Shown one piece after another: positions 46,098 through 54,779 of a stretch of DNA of 64,000 bases (positions within the stretch are counted from its first letter, which is position 1; each line of letters starts with the position of its first letter). The DNA lies in contig NZ_WNKU01000004.1 in assembly GCF_009720735.1 (NCBI RefSeq), positions 1 through 64,000 of the forward strand. Reading direction: 5' to 3'. A program made the position numbers and the translations under genes. The notes under the pieces are model-generated. The model was not told the DNA's origin. It saw only the letters and a program-made list of their open reading frames with translations, and made no database searches. The DNA is from Heliobacterium mobile. GTDB lineage: Bacteria > Bacillota > Desulfitobacteriia > Heliobacteriales > Heliobacteriaceae.

Positions 46098-46856
46098 ATG
46101 AAAATCGTCATCGACGGAAAAGTTTGCGAGGCGGAACGGGGCGAGTATCTATTGACGGTGGCCCGGCGAGAAGGAATCCATATTCCCACGCTCTGCCACA
46201 ATGATGCGCTGCCGGGGCTGGCCAGCTGCCGTCTCTGTATCGTCGAAGTGGTGGAGAAAGGCTGGCACAAGGTTGTCACCTCCTGCGTATACCCGGTCTC
46301 CGCCGAGATTGAGGTGTTCACAGCTTCCGAGAAAATCCTCCGCATGCGCAAGACCCTGATCATGCTGTTGGCCGCTCGGGCGCCGGAAAACGAGACCATC
46401 GGAAAGCTGATGCAAGAGTACGGCCTCGAAAAGCCTGACCGGTTTAAAAAAGAAAACTCCTCTGACTGTATTCTCTGCGGCTTATGTGCCAGTGCCTGTG
46501 AGAAGATCGGCGCCGGAGCCATCTCGACGGTTCACCGAGGTGTTACCAAAAAGATTGCCACACCGTTTGACGATCCAGCCGCCGACTGTATCGGTTGCGC
46601 TGCCTGTGCCTCCATCTGCCCGACCGGGGCCATCAAGGTTCAGGATAAATCAGGGACGCGGCAGATCTGGAACAAGACTTTCGAGTTGTTGATCTGTCCC
46701 GATTGCGGGAAACCAGTCGTAACCCGGGAACAGGCAGAATACCTGCGCAAGCAGATGCAAGGGAATCCAATCGAGTACTCTGGCGATGGAACTGTCCGCT
46801 GTGAGCGCTGTAAAAAAGCGTCGGCAGCCGATCGTTTCCGAACCGCCTTTTCTTAA
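46098..46856 (+). CDS. NuoG-N-like iron-sulfur subunit of the AOR complex
   Basis: 252 residues. It has an N-terminal [2Fe-2S] domain (PTLCHNDALPGLASCRLCIVEV), then two [4Fe-4S] sites (CILCGLCASACEKI and CIGCAACASICPTG) without the NuoG molybdopterin part or an H-cluster. The His-Cys cluster seen in HydA is not clear here. A C-terminal tail has two Cys pairs (CPDCGK and CERCKK) in the style of a zinc or rubredoxin-like site. It stands 11 bases after the NuoF-like gene and completes the operon. It corresponds to the N-terminal part of HydA in the hydrogenase complex. Confidence 0.82.
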   Translation: MKIVIDGKVCEAERGEYLLTVARREGIHIPTLCHNDALPGLASCRLCIVEVVEKGWHKVVTSCVYPVSAEIEVFTASEKILRMRKTLIMLLAARAPENETIGKLMQEYGLEKPDRFKKENSSDCILCGLCASACEKIGAGAISTVHRGVTKKIATPFDDPAADCIGCAACASICPTGAIKVQDKSGTRQIWNKTFELLICPDCGKPVVTREQAEYLRKQMQGNPIEYSGDGTVRCERCKKASAADRFRTAFS

Positions 46857-46885
46857 ATATACATAAACATCATCATGCAGTAGAA

Positions 46886-46923
46886 AAGTCTTTTTCAGAT
46901 TATATTTAGTCTGAAAAAGACTT
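46886..46923 (+). terminator. Perfect 14-bp hairpin after the AOR operon
   Basis: AAGTCTTTTTCAGA pairs exactly with TCTGAAAAAGACTT across ten bases, 30 bases past the last gene. It ends in ATTTCTGTTT, a modest T-tract. Confidence 0.75.
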
Positions 46924-46948
46924 ATTTCTGTTTAAAAGGCAAAGTGAT

Positions 46949-46970
46949 AATATGAATACAAAAACATATA
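46949..46970. promoter_or_regulatory. AATATG-N10-CATATA operator, copy 3 (second AOR gene)
   Basis: AATATG (46949-46954) and CATATA (46965-46970) with ten A-rich bases between, matching the two copies upstream of the AOR 1 operon. It is about 300 bases before the AOR 2 start, in an otherwise gene-free stretch of about 400 bases (46857-47265). The rest of that stretch holds nothing else that I recognise. Confidence 0.6.
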
Positions 46971-47265
46971 TTAAGATAATTTATAATCTTTTGTGTATTG
47001 AAGCAGGGATTTTAATGTTTTTGCCTAATTACATATATGGGTGAATGAAGGTGCAATCTCAATTATTGCTTCTCAAGGTCAAAAGGGAATCGTCTTGATG
47101 AACTTCATCCACTCTCATTCTAAATGGAAGATCCAATGGATTGAATTTTCTTTTTCCATCAATAACGTTTTAAGAATCATGCCCCTATAGCCTTATTTGT
47201 GAGAATGATTTCAAACAACAAGCTGAAGACGTCATCCTAGTACATATTTCTAAGGAGGAGTTCTC

Positions 47266-49062
47266 ATGAATGCCTACGTAGGTACAGTCCTTCGGATCAA
47301 TCTGACGGAAAACACGGTCAAATGTGAGCCCCTGGATGTAGAAACGGCGAAAAAGTACATCGGCGGCCGTGGGCTGGGCAGTTACCTGCTGTCTCAAGAG
47401 ATTGACCCTGAAATCGATGCCTTAAGCCCGGAAAACAAGGTCTTCATCACCACAGGTCCGTTGACCGGGACAACGGTTCCTACCGGTGGCCGCTATATGG
47501 TGATTACCAAATCGCCTTTAACCGGCACGATCGCTTCCTCCAACTCCGGCGGATTCTGGGGACCGGAACTGAAAAACGCCGGCTATGACATCGTCGTCCT
47601 GGAAGGTAAGGCGGAAAAACCGGTCTATATCAGCATCAAAGACGATCAAGTGGAGATTAAGGATGCGGCTCATCTCTGGGGGATGAAAGTCAACGAGACG
47701 ACAGACACCCTGCTTGAAGAATTTGGCGATCCCAAAGCTCGGGTCCTCTGTATCGGTCCAGCCGGGGAAAACCTCTCCCCCATGGCCGCAATCATGAATG
47801 AGCGCTACCGTGCCGCTGGTCGATCCGGCGTAGGTGCCGTTGTCGGTTCCAAAAATGTGAAAGCTATCGTCGTTCGTGGCTCTGGCAAGGTGAAGATCGC
47901 CGACGAAGAAAAGATGAAAGCTTTCGTCAAAGACGCCATGAAGAAGATTCGTGAAAACGGCGTCACCGGTCAAGGTCTGCCGACCTATGGCACGGCCGTA
48001 CTCGTCAACATCATCAATGAAAGCGGAGTGCTGCCTACCCGCAACTTCCAAACAGGTGTCTTCGCCGACGCCGAAGCGATTTCCGGTGAGACCTTGTCTG
48101 CCGAGTACTTAGTGAAGAAGGATCCCTGCTACCGCTGTCCCATCGCTTGCGGTCGCTACACGAAGGCCGATGAGATGGAAGGCGGCGGGCCGGAGTATGA
48201 AACGATCTGGTGCTACGGTTCCGACTGCGGCATCAATGACATGAAAGCGATCATCAAAGCGAACCATCTCTGCAACGAATACGGTCTGGATACGATCACC
48301 GCTGGCGCCACCATTGCCTGCGCCATGGAGCTCTTTGAAAAGGGGTATATCAAACCAGAAGAAGTCGATGGTCCGGAACTGACTTGGGGCAATGCGGAAG
48401 CGATTATCGAGTGGACGAAAAGGATGGGTACCAGCGAAGGCTTCGGGGCCAAACTAGCCCAAGGTTCCTACCGGTTGGCTGAATCGTACGGTGTCCCCGA
48501 GTATTCGATGACCGTGAAAAAGCAGGAACTGCCTGCCTATGATCCACGGGGCATTCAAGGACACGGCGTCCAATACGCCACATCCAACCGGGGCGGTTGC
48601 CATGTTCGCGGCTATCTGATTTCACCGGAAATCTTAGGCCTGCCGGAAAAACTGGACCGGTTCTCCCTGGAAGGCAAACCGCTCTGGGCGAAGATCTTCC
48701 AAGATCTAACCGCCTCCATCGATGCATCAGGTATGTGTCTCTTCACCTCCTTCGCGCTAGGGGCCGGTGACTATGCAGACCTGCTGAGCGCAGCTTGGGG
48801 CGTGGAAGTGACGGCGGAAGATGTGCTGACCGCTGGGGATCGCATTTATAACTTGGAGCGCATCTTCAACTTGAAGGCCGGTCTGACCAAAGCGGATGAC
48901 ACTTTGCCGAAGCGCTTGCTTGAAGAGCCCCTGCCGGAAGGCCCCTCGAAAGGATGGGTCCACAAGCTCGATGAACTGCTTCCCAAGTATTATGAAGTCC
49001 GCGGTTGGGATGCCGATGGAGTGCCGACGGCAGAAAAACGAAAAGAACTTGGATTGGAATAA
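47266..49062 (+). CDS. aor: Aldehyde:ferredoxin oxidoreductase-family tungsten enzyme (AOR 2)
   Basis: A 598-residue close paralogue of AOR 1. Cluster cysteines are kept (PCYRCPIAC and SGMCLFTS), as are the N-terminal cofactor region (GGRGLGSYLLSQEIDP, TGPLTGTTVPTGGRYMV) and the strongly conserved block [22 protein letters not shown] stands before the ATG. It carries only moaD downstream and none of the electron-transfer subunits, so it may share those of the first operon or use free ferredoxin. It is probably regulated by the same operator. Confidence 0.9.
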   Translation: MNAYVGTVLRINLTENTVKCEPLDVETAKKYIGGRGLGSYLLSQEIDPEIDALSPENKVFITTGPLTGTTVPTGGRYMVITKSPLTGTIASSNSGGFWGPELKNAGYDIVVLEGKAEKPVYISIKDDQVEIKDAAHLWGMKVNETTDTLLEEFGDPKARVLCIGPAGENLSPMAAIMNERYRAAGRSGVGAVVGSKNVKAIVVRGSGKVKIADEEKMKAFVKDAMKKIRENGVTGQGLPTYGTAVLVNIINESGVLPTRNFQTGVFADAEAISGETLSAEYLVKKDPCYRCPIACGRYTKADEMEGGGPEYETIWCYGSDCGINDMKAIIKANHLCNEYGLDTITAGATIACAMELFEKGYIKPEEVDGPELTWGNAEAIIEWTKRMGTSEGFGAKLAQGSYRLAESYGVPEYSMTVKKQELPAYDPRGIQGHGVQYATSNRGGCHVRGYLISPEILGLPEKLDRFSLEGKPLWAKIFQDLTASIDASGMCLFTSFALGAGDYADLLSAAWGVEVTAEDVLTAGDRIYNLERIFNLKAGLTKADDTLPKRLLEEPLPEGPSKGWVHKLDELLPKYYEVRGWDADGVPTAEKRKELGLE

Positions 49063-49069
49063 GATCACG

Positions 49070-49091
49070 GGGGAGGCATGAGAGCCTCCCC
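49070..49091 (+). terminator. Short hairpin between AOR 2 and moaD
   Basis: GGGGAGGC pairs exactly with GCCTCCCC around six bases, followed by TTTT. It lies eight bases after the AOR 2 stop and just before the ribosome binding site of the next gene, so it may reduce expression of moaD relative to the enzyme. Confidence 0.6.
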
Positions 49092-49115
49092 TTTTGCTAA
49101 AGGAGGGGAAACCCT

Positions 49116-49412
49116 ATGGGAGATCATCTGAACGGCTATGGAACATCGGAGCAGTTTGTGTTGAATGAGGCGGCCCTGAAACAGAATATTACCGTCTTCG
49201 TCAAATTGTTTGCCACTTTTCGAGACAAGCGCTTTATGACTCGGCATATGGAGTTCCCGGTGAGAAGCACTGTTCGGGAAGTCCTTCAGGCAATCCACAT
49301 TCCGGAAGAAGAGGTGGCCATCTGCATGGTCAACGGCCATTCGAAAGAGATTGGTCATGAATTGGCTGATGGGGATACAGTCTCACTCTTCCCCCCGGTC
49401 GGCGGAGGGTAA
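49116..49412 (+). CDS. MoaD/ThiS-family sulfur carrier protein, second copy
   Basis: 98 residues ending in Gly-Gly-Gly (PPVGGG), as required for sulfur transfer. An N-terminal extension of about 20 residues precedes the ubiquitin fold (TVFVKLFATFRDKRFMTRHM). AAAGGAGGGG stands before the ATG. It should serve pterin cofactor synthesis for AOR 2. Confidence 0.85.
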   Translation: MGDHLNGYGTSEQFVLNEAALKQNITVFVKLFATFRDKRFMTRHMEFPVRSTVREVLQAIHIPEEEVAICMVNGHSKEIGHELADGDTVSLFPPVGGG

Positions 49413-49432
49413 AATAAGGAAAGTAGGATCAT

Positions 49433-49465
49433 AAAAACGCCACAATTTTCGAGAGTGGCGTTTTT
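49433..49465 (+). terminator. Terminator after the second AOR-moaD unit
   Basis: AAAAACGCCAC pairs exactly with GTGGCGTTTTT and is followed by ATCTTTTTTT. Confidence 0.85.
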
Positions 49466-49604
49466 ATCTTTTTTTAGGTTTGAACGATAATTCCAAAATG
49501 AAAAAAGACTAGCTAGGTACCAAATATGCTTGTGAAAATCATCGCATTTACCGAGTGGGTGATGTATTATTATATTAATCATTTATCCTACAGGAGGAAT
49601 GCGG

Positions 49605-50426
49605 ATGCATAGCATTGTTCAGTATGCGCTACAAATGGCTCCGTATCTGCACAAGATCTCCTTTGGTAAAGCATGTATCACTGTAGCTGACGAAGAAAAG
49701 TTTATCCTCAAGATACCTGGAAAGAAGATTGATATAAAAGCGGTAAGTATAGGTGTGCCGTTGCGTCCTGGCACAGCGACCTACCGGGCTGTCCAGGAGG
49801 GGATAGAACAGGTTACTGAAGTAGGCCCCGAAATATACGGAGTGCCTTATTTGGCTTATGCCATACCGTTGCATGCAGACGGTCAAACGGTTGGTGTTAT
49901 CGGCGTCAGTATTCCTGTCGAGACGGAAAAGATGATCGAAGAGATTGCACGTAACTTGGTCGTCCAAATGAAGCACATTACCGATTCGTTGGAGAACATG
50001 TCCGCTAGTTCGCAAGAATTGGCCGCCTCGGTTGGGGGAGCATCCGAACAGGCTTGTCAAGCCTTACACCAGTGCAAACAGACCGATGAAGTAATCGAGT
50101 ACGTCAACAAAGTGGGCGGTCAAACAAAATTATTGGGTTTCAACGCATCGATTGAAGCGGCTCGGGCCGGGGAAGCAGGACGGGGATTTGCCGTAGTGGC
50201 AAAAGAAATCGGTCGTTTGGCTGATTTTAGCACGTCCTCGACAGATAAAGTCAAAGCGGTCCTAAGCAGTTTACAAGTATCTGTACTAACCATCCAACAA
50301 CAGATGTCTGAATTGACGGCCGTGTCTCAGGAGTTTGCAGGAGCGTCACAGGAAATTCAGTATGCAGCCAATCGGATCGAACAGACCATTGTGAAATTGA
50401 ATGAAATGGCTCAGGCGGCTCTGTAA
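49605..50426 (+). CDS. Soluble methyl-accepting chemotaxis-type protein
   Basis: 273 residues from the ATG at 49605 (AGGAGG seven bases upstream; the ATG at 49599 stands too close). It has no membrane helix or HAMP. An N-terminal sensor domain of about 130 residues (about [20 protein letters not shown] and [27 protein letters not shown]) resembles the cytosolic redox or ligand sensors of short clostridial receptors. The signalling domain has the hairpin tip [22 protein letters not shown]. The domain is short, with few heptads, so it belongs to a compact class. No che genes are adjacent. Confidence 0.85.
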   Translation: MHSIVQYALQMAPYLHKISFGKACITVADEEKFILKIPGKKIDIKAVSIGVPLRPGTATYRAVQEGIEQVTEVGPEIYGVPYLAYAIPLHADGQTVGVIGVSIPVETEKMIEEIARNLVVQMKHITDSLENMSASSQELAASVGGASEQACQALHQCKQTDEVIEYVNKVGGQTKLLGFNASIEAARAGEAGRGFAVVAKEIGRLADFSTSSTDKVKAVLSSLQVSVLTIQQQMSELTAVSQEFAGASQEIQYAANRIEQTIVKLNEMAQAAL

Positions 50427-50470
50427 CCATAGATATAAATTCGGGCATCCTAATGGCGGAGGTGATAGGC

Positions 50471-50620
50471 TTGCCAAAGGGGCCTGGACGTTCCGCCGCC
50501 GACAAAGAAGTGGTCTTGGGCCATCAAGAGAAACGGATCAAAGACGCTCATGATGCGGCAGGTATCGCGACAGAAACATTCGGCGTGAATCCTGAAGAAT
50601 CGAGACAAGTGGATATCTAA
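50471..50620 (+). CDS. Small protein of 49 codons, unknown
   Basis: Starts at a TTG with an excellent ribosome binding site (GGAGGTGAT, eight bases from GGAGG to TTG) and ends at a stop just before a strong terminator. The polar, highly charged product begins MPKGPGRSAADKEVVLG and ends in PEESRQVDI. No membrane helix or known motif is visible. The ribosome binding site and terminator argue for a real gene; an in-frame ATG at 50453 is weaker because it precedes that site. Confidence 0.6.
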   Translation: MPKGPGRSAADKEVVLGHQEKRIKDAHDAAGIATETFGVNPEESRQVDI

Positions 50621-50624
50621 AGCC

Positions 50625-50670
50625 GCGGCCAATCCCTGTAGAAGATGAAACTTCGAAGGGGATTGGCCGC
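50625..50670 (+). terminator. Terminator after the 49-codon gene
   Basis: GCGGCCAATCCC (50625-50636) pairs exactly with GGGATTGGCCGC (50659-50670) and is followed by TTTACTATTTT. Confidence 0.8.
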
Positions 50671-50784
50671 TTTACTATTTTGAAATTCATGAAGGATCAG
50701 TTCTAAAGGCTGGACATCGCCGGTACTTCACAGTAAGATCTCTATATTGTTAGCTTTTTCCTCCATGATGAAAGGAGCTTTTTC

Positions 50785-51783
50785 ATGAACAACAGTGTTC
50801 GCCCGAGAGTCTTTGTCACTCGCGATATGCCCCAACCGGCAATAGATCGCTTAAAGGAATTCGCTTATGTCGATCTGTGGCCGGCCTTTCCCGCGCCGGA
50901 AAAGCATGAGCTCCTCTACCATGTATCTCAGGCTGATGCCTTATTGTGCATGCTCAGTGACCCTATCGACGAAGAGGTGATGGCGGCTGGGAAAAAACTG
51001 CGCGTCATCGCCAACTATGCCGTCGGTTACGACAATATTGATGTGGCAGCTGCGACAAGAAGAAATATTGCTGTGACAAATACCCCCGATGTACTGACAG
51101 AGACGACGGCCGATATGGCTTTTACCTTGTTGATGGCGGCCGCACGAAATCTGATCGCTGCCGACCGTTTTACGCGGGATGGTTTCTGGATTGCCTGGCA
51201 TCCGCTGGTGCTGCTAGGTCATGATGTTAGCGGAGCTACCTTAGGCATCGTGGGCTTAGGTCGAATCGGACAAGCTGTGGCTCGACGGGCACGAGGTTTT
51301 GGGATGCGTATTCTCTATACGTCGAGGCACCGCAATCCCGCCGCAGAAGCGGAACTTGGCGTGGAATACTGCTCGTTAGAAGAACTTTTGCAGCAGTCTG
51401 ATTATGTCTCCCTGCATACCCCGCTGATGCCAGAGACGCATCATCTGATTGGGGCGAAGGAACTGCAATTGATGAAACCGACGGCCATCTTGATCAACAC
51501 GTCTCGAGGGAATGTCGTCGATCAGGAAGCGCTGACAGCAGCGCTGCAGGACGGAACGATTGGTGGAGCCGGGCTGGACGTCTTCAAAGAGGAACCTATT
51601 TCACCGGATGATCCGCTGTTGGAGTTGTCCAACGTGGTGGTGGCTCCTCATATTGGAAGTGCTACGATTGAGACGCGTACCAAGATGGGGATGATGGCGG
51701 CGGAGAACATCAAGGCGGTGTTGGAAGGGCGGCGCCCCCCCAATCTGGTCAACAAGGATTTGTATAGCTCACCAAGCAAATAA
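50785..51783 (+). CDS. D-2-hydroxyacid dehydrogenase (glyoxylate/hydroxypyruvate reductase-like)
   Basis: A 332-residue NAD(P)-dependent dehydrogenase of the GyaR/GhrB group. The cofactor motif is GIVGLGRIGQAVARRARGFGM. Catalytic residues are Arg in NTSRGNVVDQEAL, Glu in FKEEP and His in APHIGSAT. It reduces glyoxylate or hydroxypyruvate to glycolate or D-glycerate; the exact substrate is not fixed by sequence. AAGGAGC stands before the ATG. It appears monocistronic, with an imperfect terminator (AGTGGTCG/CGGCCGCT with T-runs) at about 51797-51825. Confidence 0.88.
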   Translation: MNNSVRPRVFVTRDMPQPAIDRLKEFAYVDLWPAFPAPEKHELLYHVSQADALLCMLSDPIDEEVMAAGKKLRVIANYAVGYDNIDVAAATRRNIAVTNTPDVLTETTADMAFTLLMAAARNLIAADRFTRDGFWIAWHPLVLLGHDVSGATLGIVGLGRIGQAVARRARGFGMRILYTSRHRNPAAEAELGVEYCSLEELLQQSDYVSLHTPLMPETHHLIGAKELQLMKPTAILINTSRGNVVDQEALTAALQDGTIGGAGLDVFKEEPISPDDPLLELSNVVVAPHIGSATIETRTKMGMMAAENIKAVLEGRRPPNLVNKDLYSSPSK

Positions 51784-51796
51784 GTATCTAAGGAAA

Positions 51797-51825
51797 GTGG
51801 TCGTTTTTTTCGGCCGCTTTTTCTT
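51797..51825 (+). terminator. Terminator after the hydroxyacid dehydrogenase
   Basis: AGTGGTCG pairs with CGGCCGCT using two wobble pairs across a T-rich loop and is followed by TTTTTC. The stem is weak. Confidence 0.5.
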
Positions 51826-51908
51826 TGTGAACATTATCAGAGGATTTTGGAAGATTTAAGTCGAATCTAACGAAATACCGAAATGGGAAAGGGACGGGAG
51901 GGTCCGCC

Positions 51909-53585
51909 ATGCAGGGGAGACGCTTTGACAACGTGGACGGGAATATGAAATCGGAACTGGATAAAATCGCCCGTTCGGTTGTAGACAGTCTGACCACCCA
52001 AATCGCTATCCTTGACGAGACTGGCGTCGTGATCGCTGTCAACCAGGCATGGCGAGACTTCGCGCTCAAAAATGGATTTGACCCCGACGACAGTGGTGTT
52101 GGATTAAATTATTTAGCCGTTTGCGAGGCCACCGATGGGGACGATGCTTCTGACGCGGCACGGTTTGGAGCCGGTATCCGAGCGGTGATGAAAGGTCAAT
52201 TGGAGGAGTACGCCCAAGAATACCCCTGTCACTCCCCAGTGGAGCAGCGGTGGTTCGTCGGTCGAGTGACTCGTCTTTCCTGGGACGGACCTTTGCGAGT
52301 CGTGGTGGCCCATGAAGATGTGACGGATCGGGTCTATGCCGGGATTGAGCTCAAAAAGGCCAAGGAATCGGCAGAGGAAGCGAACCGGGCGAAGAGCAAC
52401 TTTTTGGCAGTCATGAGTCATGAAATCCGGACGCCGATGAACGGTGTCTTGGGCATGGTCGATCTGATGCTCGACACATCGTTAACGGACGAACAGAAGG
52501 AATTTGCGTTGACGATTCAGAGCTCAGCCCATTTGCTGCTCACCATCATCAACGATATTTTGGATTTTTCCAAAATCGAAGCAGGCAAGATGCCTATTGA
52601 GACGGTTGAATTCGATGCGGAATGGGTCATTCAGAATACTTCCACCACATTAGCGGGCAAGGCCCGTGAAAAGGGGTTGCAGCTTCATACATCCTTTGAG
52701 CCTCAAATCCCTCGTATCCTGCGAGGCGACCCTGTCCGTTTACGGCAGATCCTCTTTAACCTATTAGACAATGCCATCAAGTTTACGGAGCAGGGAAAAG
52801 TGGAGCTACAAGCGCAACGGATGGCCGTCCAATCGGAGAAGGTCTATGTGCGCTTTCAAGTATCTGATACGGGAATCGGCATGTCTAAAGAGGTCATTAA
52901 GCATCTTTTTCAACCGTTTCAGCAGGCAGACAGTTCGATGAACCGTCGCTATGGTGGAACCGGGCTGGGGTTGTCTATTGCGAAGCGGCTTGTCGAGTTG
53001 ATGAATGGAACGGTCGGTGTACAGAGCGAAGTCGGGAAAGGATCGACATTTTGGTTTTTAATTCCCTTCGAGACGATGGAGGAAGCGCTTCCCTTGGTGC
53101 CAACAAAGGAATCGCAAGTTGAAAGGGACGACATCAAAGCGAAAGTTAAGCTTCAGGATGCATCTGATAGCATAGCTGCTGACGAAGTCAGCGAGTCAAT
53201 GAAGGTCCCCATACTGCTTGTGGAGGATAGCCCTGTCAACCGCAAGCTGACGGTGATGCAGTTGAATAAAATCGGCTTCGGCGATGTGGATGTCTGTGTC
53301 AATGGCCGGGAAGCAGTCAAGGCGGCATCGGCAAAACCTTATGGGGTTATCTTGATGGATTGCCAGATGCCGGTGATGGATGGATTTGAAGCGACCAAAG
53401 CCATACGTCGAATCGAAGGCGTCATGGGGCGATATACACCGATCATCGCTTTGACAGCCCATGCTATGGAAGGGGACCGGGAGCGCTGCTTGCAAGCCGG
53501 TATGGATGACTACATCAGCAAACCCGTCAAACTGGAAGAGCTGCGCCGAGCCTTAGGCCATTGGAGCCGAGGCGAAACCCTGTGA
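51909..53585 (+). CDS. Hybrid histidine kinase with PAS and receiver domains
   Basis: 558 residues without a membrane helix. A PAS-like domain at about 15-140 ([25 protein letters not shown]) is followed by HisKA ([17 protein letters not shown]), the ATPase domain ([32 protein letters not shown]) and a C-terminal receiver ([31 protein letters not shown]). It has no HPt domain. The long GIGM/GTGLG motifs and kinase-to-receiver order are as in other orphan hybrids. The signal is probably a cytosolic redox or ligand cue. The gene is 85 bases upstream of an unknown protein on the same strand. Confidence 0.9.
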   Translation: MQGRRFDNVDGNMKSELDKIARSVVDSLTTQIAILDETGVVIAVNQAWRDFALKNGFDPDDSGVGLNYLAVCEATDGDDASDAARFGAGIRAVMKGQLEEYAQEYPCHSPVEQRWFVGRVTRLSWDGPLRVVVAHEDVTDRVYAGIELKKAKESAEEANRAKSNFLAVMSHEIRTPMNGVLGMVDLMLDTSLTDEQKEFALTIQSSAHLLLTIINDILDFSKIEAGKMPIETVEFDAEWVIQNTSTTLAGKAREKGLQLHTSFEPQIPRILRGDPVRLRQILFNLLDNAIKFTEQGKVELQAQRMAVQSEKVYVRFQVSDTGIGMSKEVIKHLFQPFQQADSSMNRRYGGTGLGLSIAKRLVELMNGTVGVQSEVGKGSTFWFLIPFETMEEALPLVPTKESQVERDDIKAKVKLQDASDSIAADEVSESMKVPILLVEDSPVNRKLTVMQLNKIGFGDVDVCVNGREAVKAASAKPYGVILMDCQMPVMDGFEATKAIRRIEGVMGRYTPIIALTAHAMEGDRERCLQAGMDDYISKPVKLEELRRALGHWSRGETL

Positions 53586-53670
53586 TTTTCCATATCTTTG
53601 AGGTTTGTTGAATACCAGTGGAAATTCGGTATGGCTTTAGTATAATGAATGATGAGGTGAGGCGAACAAT

Positions 53671-54738
53671 ATGGGTTTTTTTAATAAACTCTTTGGCGGC
53701 GCCAGTGCCAAACCGGCACAGGCCGAATCGGAAGGAAAGTCGGCAGCGCCTGGTTCCCTTCTGGGAAAGATAAAGGCGGACGAACAGCGATGGAATGTGA
53801 CGACCTTGACCAATGCGGACCCCCATTATGAATTGGGAGATATCCTGATCGCCCATTCGGACCGGGATTTTTATGTGGACTTCCCAGAAGACTTAAAACC
53901 GGCTGTGTTGGCGAAAAACCCCAACTTTGTCTTTCATCATGACAAGTCTTTTGACGGTTTTCACTATTACTCTGACATCCCCATGCGTTCGGGTATTTAT
54001 GACTTGGTGGAACGGATTGACAAACACCGGGTCCTCGCGGCACAGGAGTGGTTGGAAGAAGCGAATGGAGAGTACATAAACCGCCGCCGCTGGGGTGTGC
54101 TGCACATCAATCCTTACGGGACCAAGGGAAGAGCCGGTCACAACGCCCTGGAACTGCAGATGTATGAGACGGACGAGTTTACCCACCGTGTGTTTCGGTC
54201 GATCTTCCGGGAACTGCAAGCGGGCGATCCCGATATGCTGAAGATGAAGACGGCTACCGAAGTAAACCGCTATAACGCCTTCTTAACGGACATCAAGATG
54301 CATACCTGGGTTACCGTTCCATCGGCCCAAGGGGAACAGCTTGTTTTCGGTCAACGAGGCAAATTGGACGTAACCCTCTGTGACGAGTTGTCTGATGCGG
54401 ACCGGATCGAAGGGACGCTGAAATTCAGCTTTGCCAACTGGCTCACTCGCTGCCTTGCGAAAGAACTGGGCATCAACCAGGACGTGCTGTCCGGGCTGGA
54501 AGGGAATATCAAGGGCTATGACTTGTTCCTGGACAAGTCGGACTATACTATCGGCTTGACGGCAGGTATCAGCCTCGACCAAGGCCGGGCGGCCGTCGTC
54601 GAGCCGCTCGCCTCGCAAGGCCGGGTCGTTCCTTGCACCAAGCCGGAACTGGGCCGGATGATGCAACAAGGGATGATGGCGACCGGCGAATACGCCTTGC
54701 AGGCGCTGGCGGCTCGAAATGGGATAGACTTACGGTAA
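53671..54738 (+). CDS. Conserved-looking protein of unknown function
   Basis: 355 residues with no signal peptide or membrane helix. A Gly/Ala/Ser-rich head (about 1-35) is followed by a well-structured region. Features include NADPHYELGDILIAHSDRDF, HHDKSFDGFHYYSDIPMRSG, a block of charged residues near 125 (EEANGEYINRRRWGVLHINPY) and GKLDVTLCDELSDADRIEG. I do not recognise the family. A convergent terminator separates it from crtN. GGTGAGG precedes the start. Confidence 0.65.
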   Translation: MGFFNKLFGGASAKPAQAESEGKSAAPGSLLGKIKADEQRWNVTTLTNADPHYELGDILIAHSDRDFYVDFPEDLKPAVLAKNPNFVFHHDKSFDGFHYYSDIPMRSGIYDLVERIDKHRVLAAQEWLEEANGEYINRRRWGVLHINPYGTKGRAGHNALELQMYETDEFTHRVFRSIFRELQAGDPDMLKMKTATEVNRYNAFLTDIKMHTWVTVPSAQGEQLVFGQRGKLDVTLCDELSDADRIEGTLKFSFANWLTRCLAKELGINQDVLSGLEGNIKGYDLFLDKSDYTIGLTAGISLDQGRAAVVEPLASQGRVVPCTKPELGRMMQQGMMATGEYALQALAARNGIDLR

Positions 54739-54744
54739 TCGATA

Positions 54745-54779
54745 AAAAAAGGAGATGCCTACAAGGCATCTCCTTTTTT
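54745..54779. terminator. Bidirectional terminator between the unknown gene and crtN
   Basis: AAAAAAGGAGATGCC pairs exactly with GGCATCTCCTTTTTT around a five-base loop. It overlaps the crtN stop codon, so crtN transcripts end almost at the stop. Confidence 0.85.
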
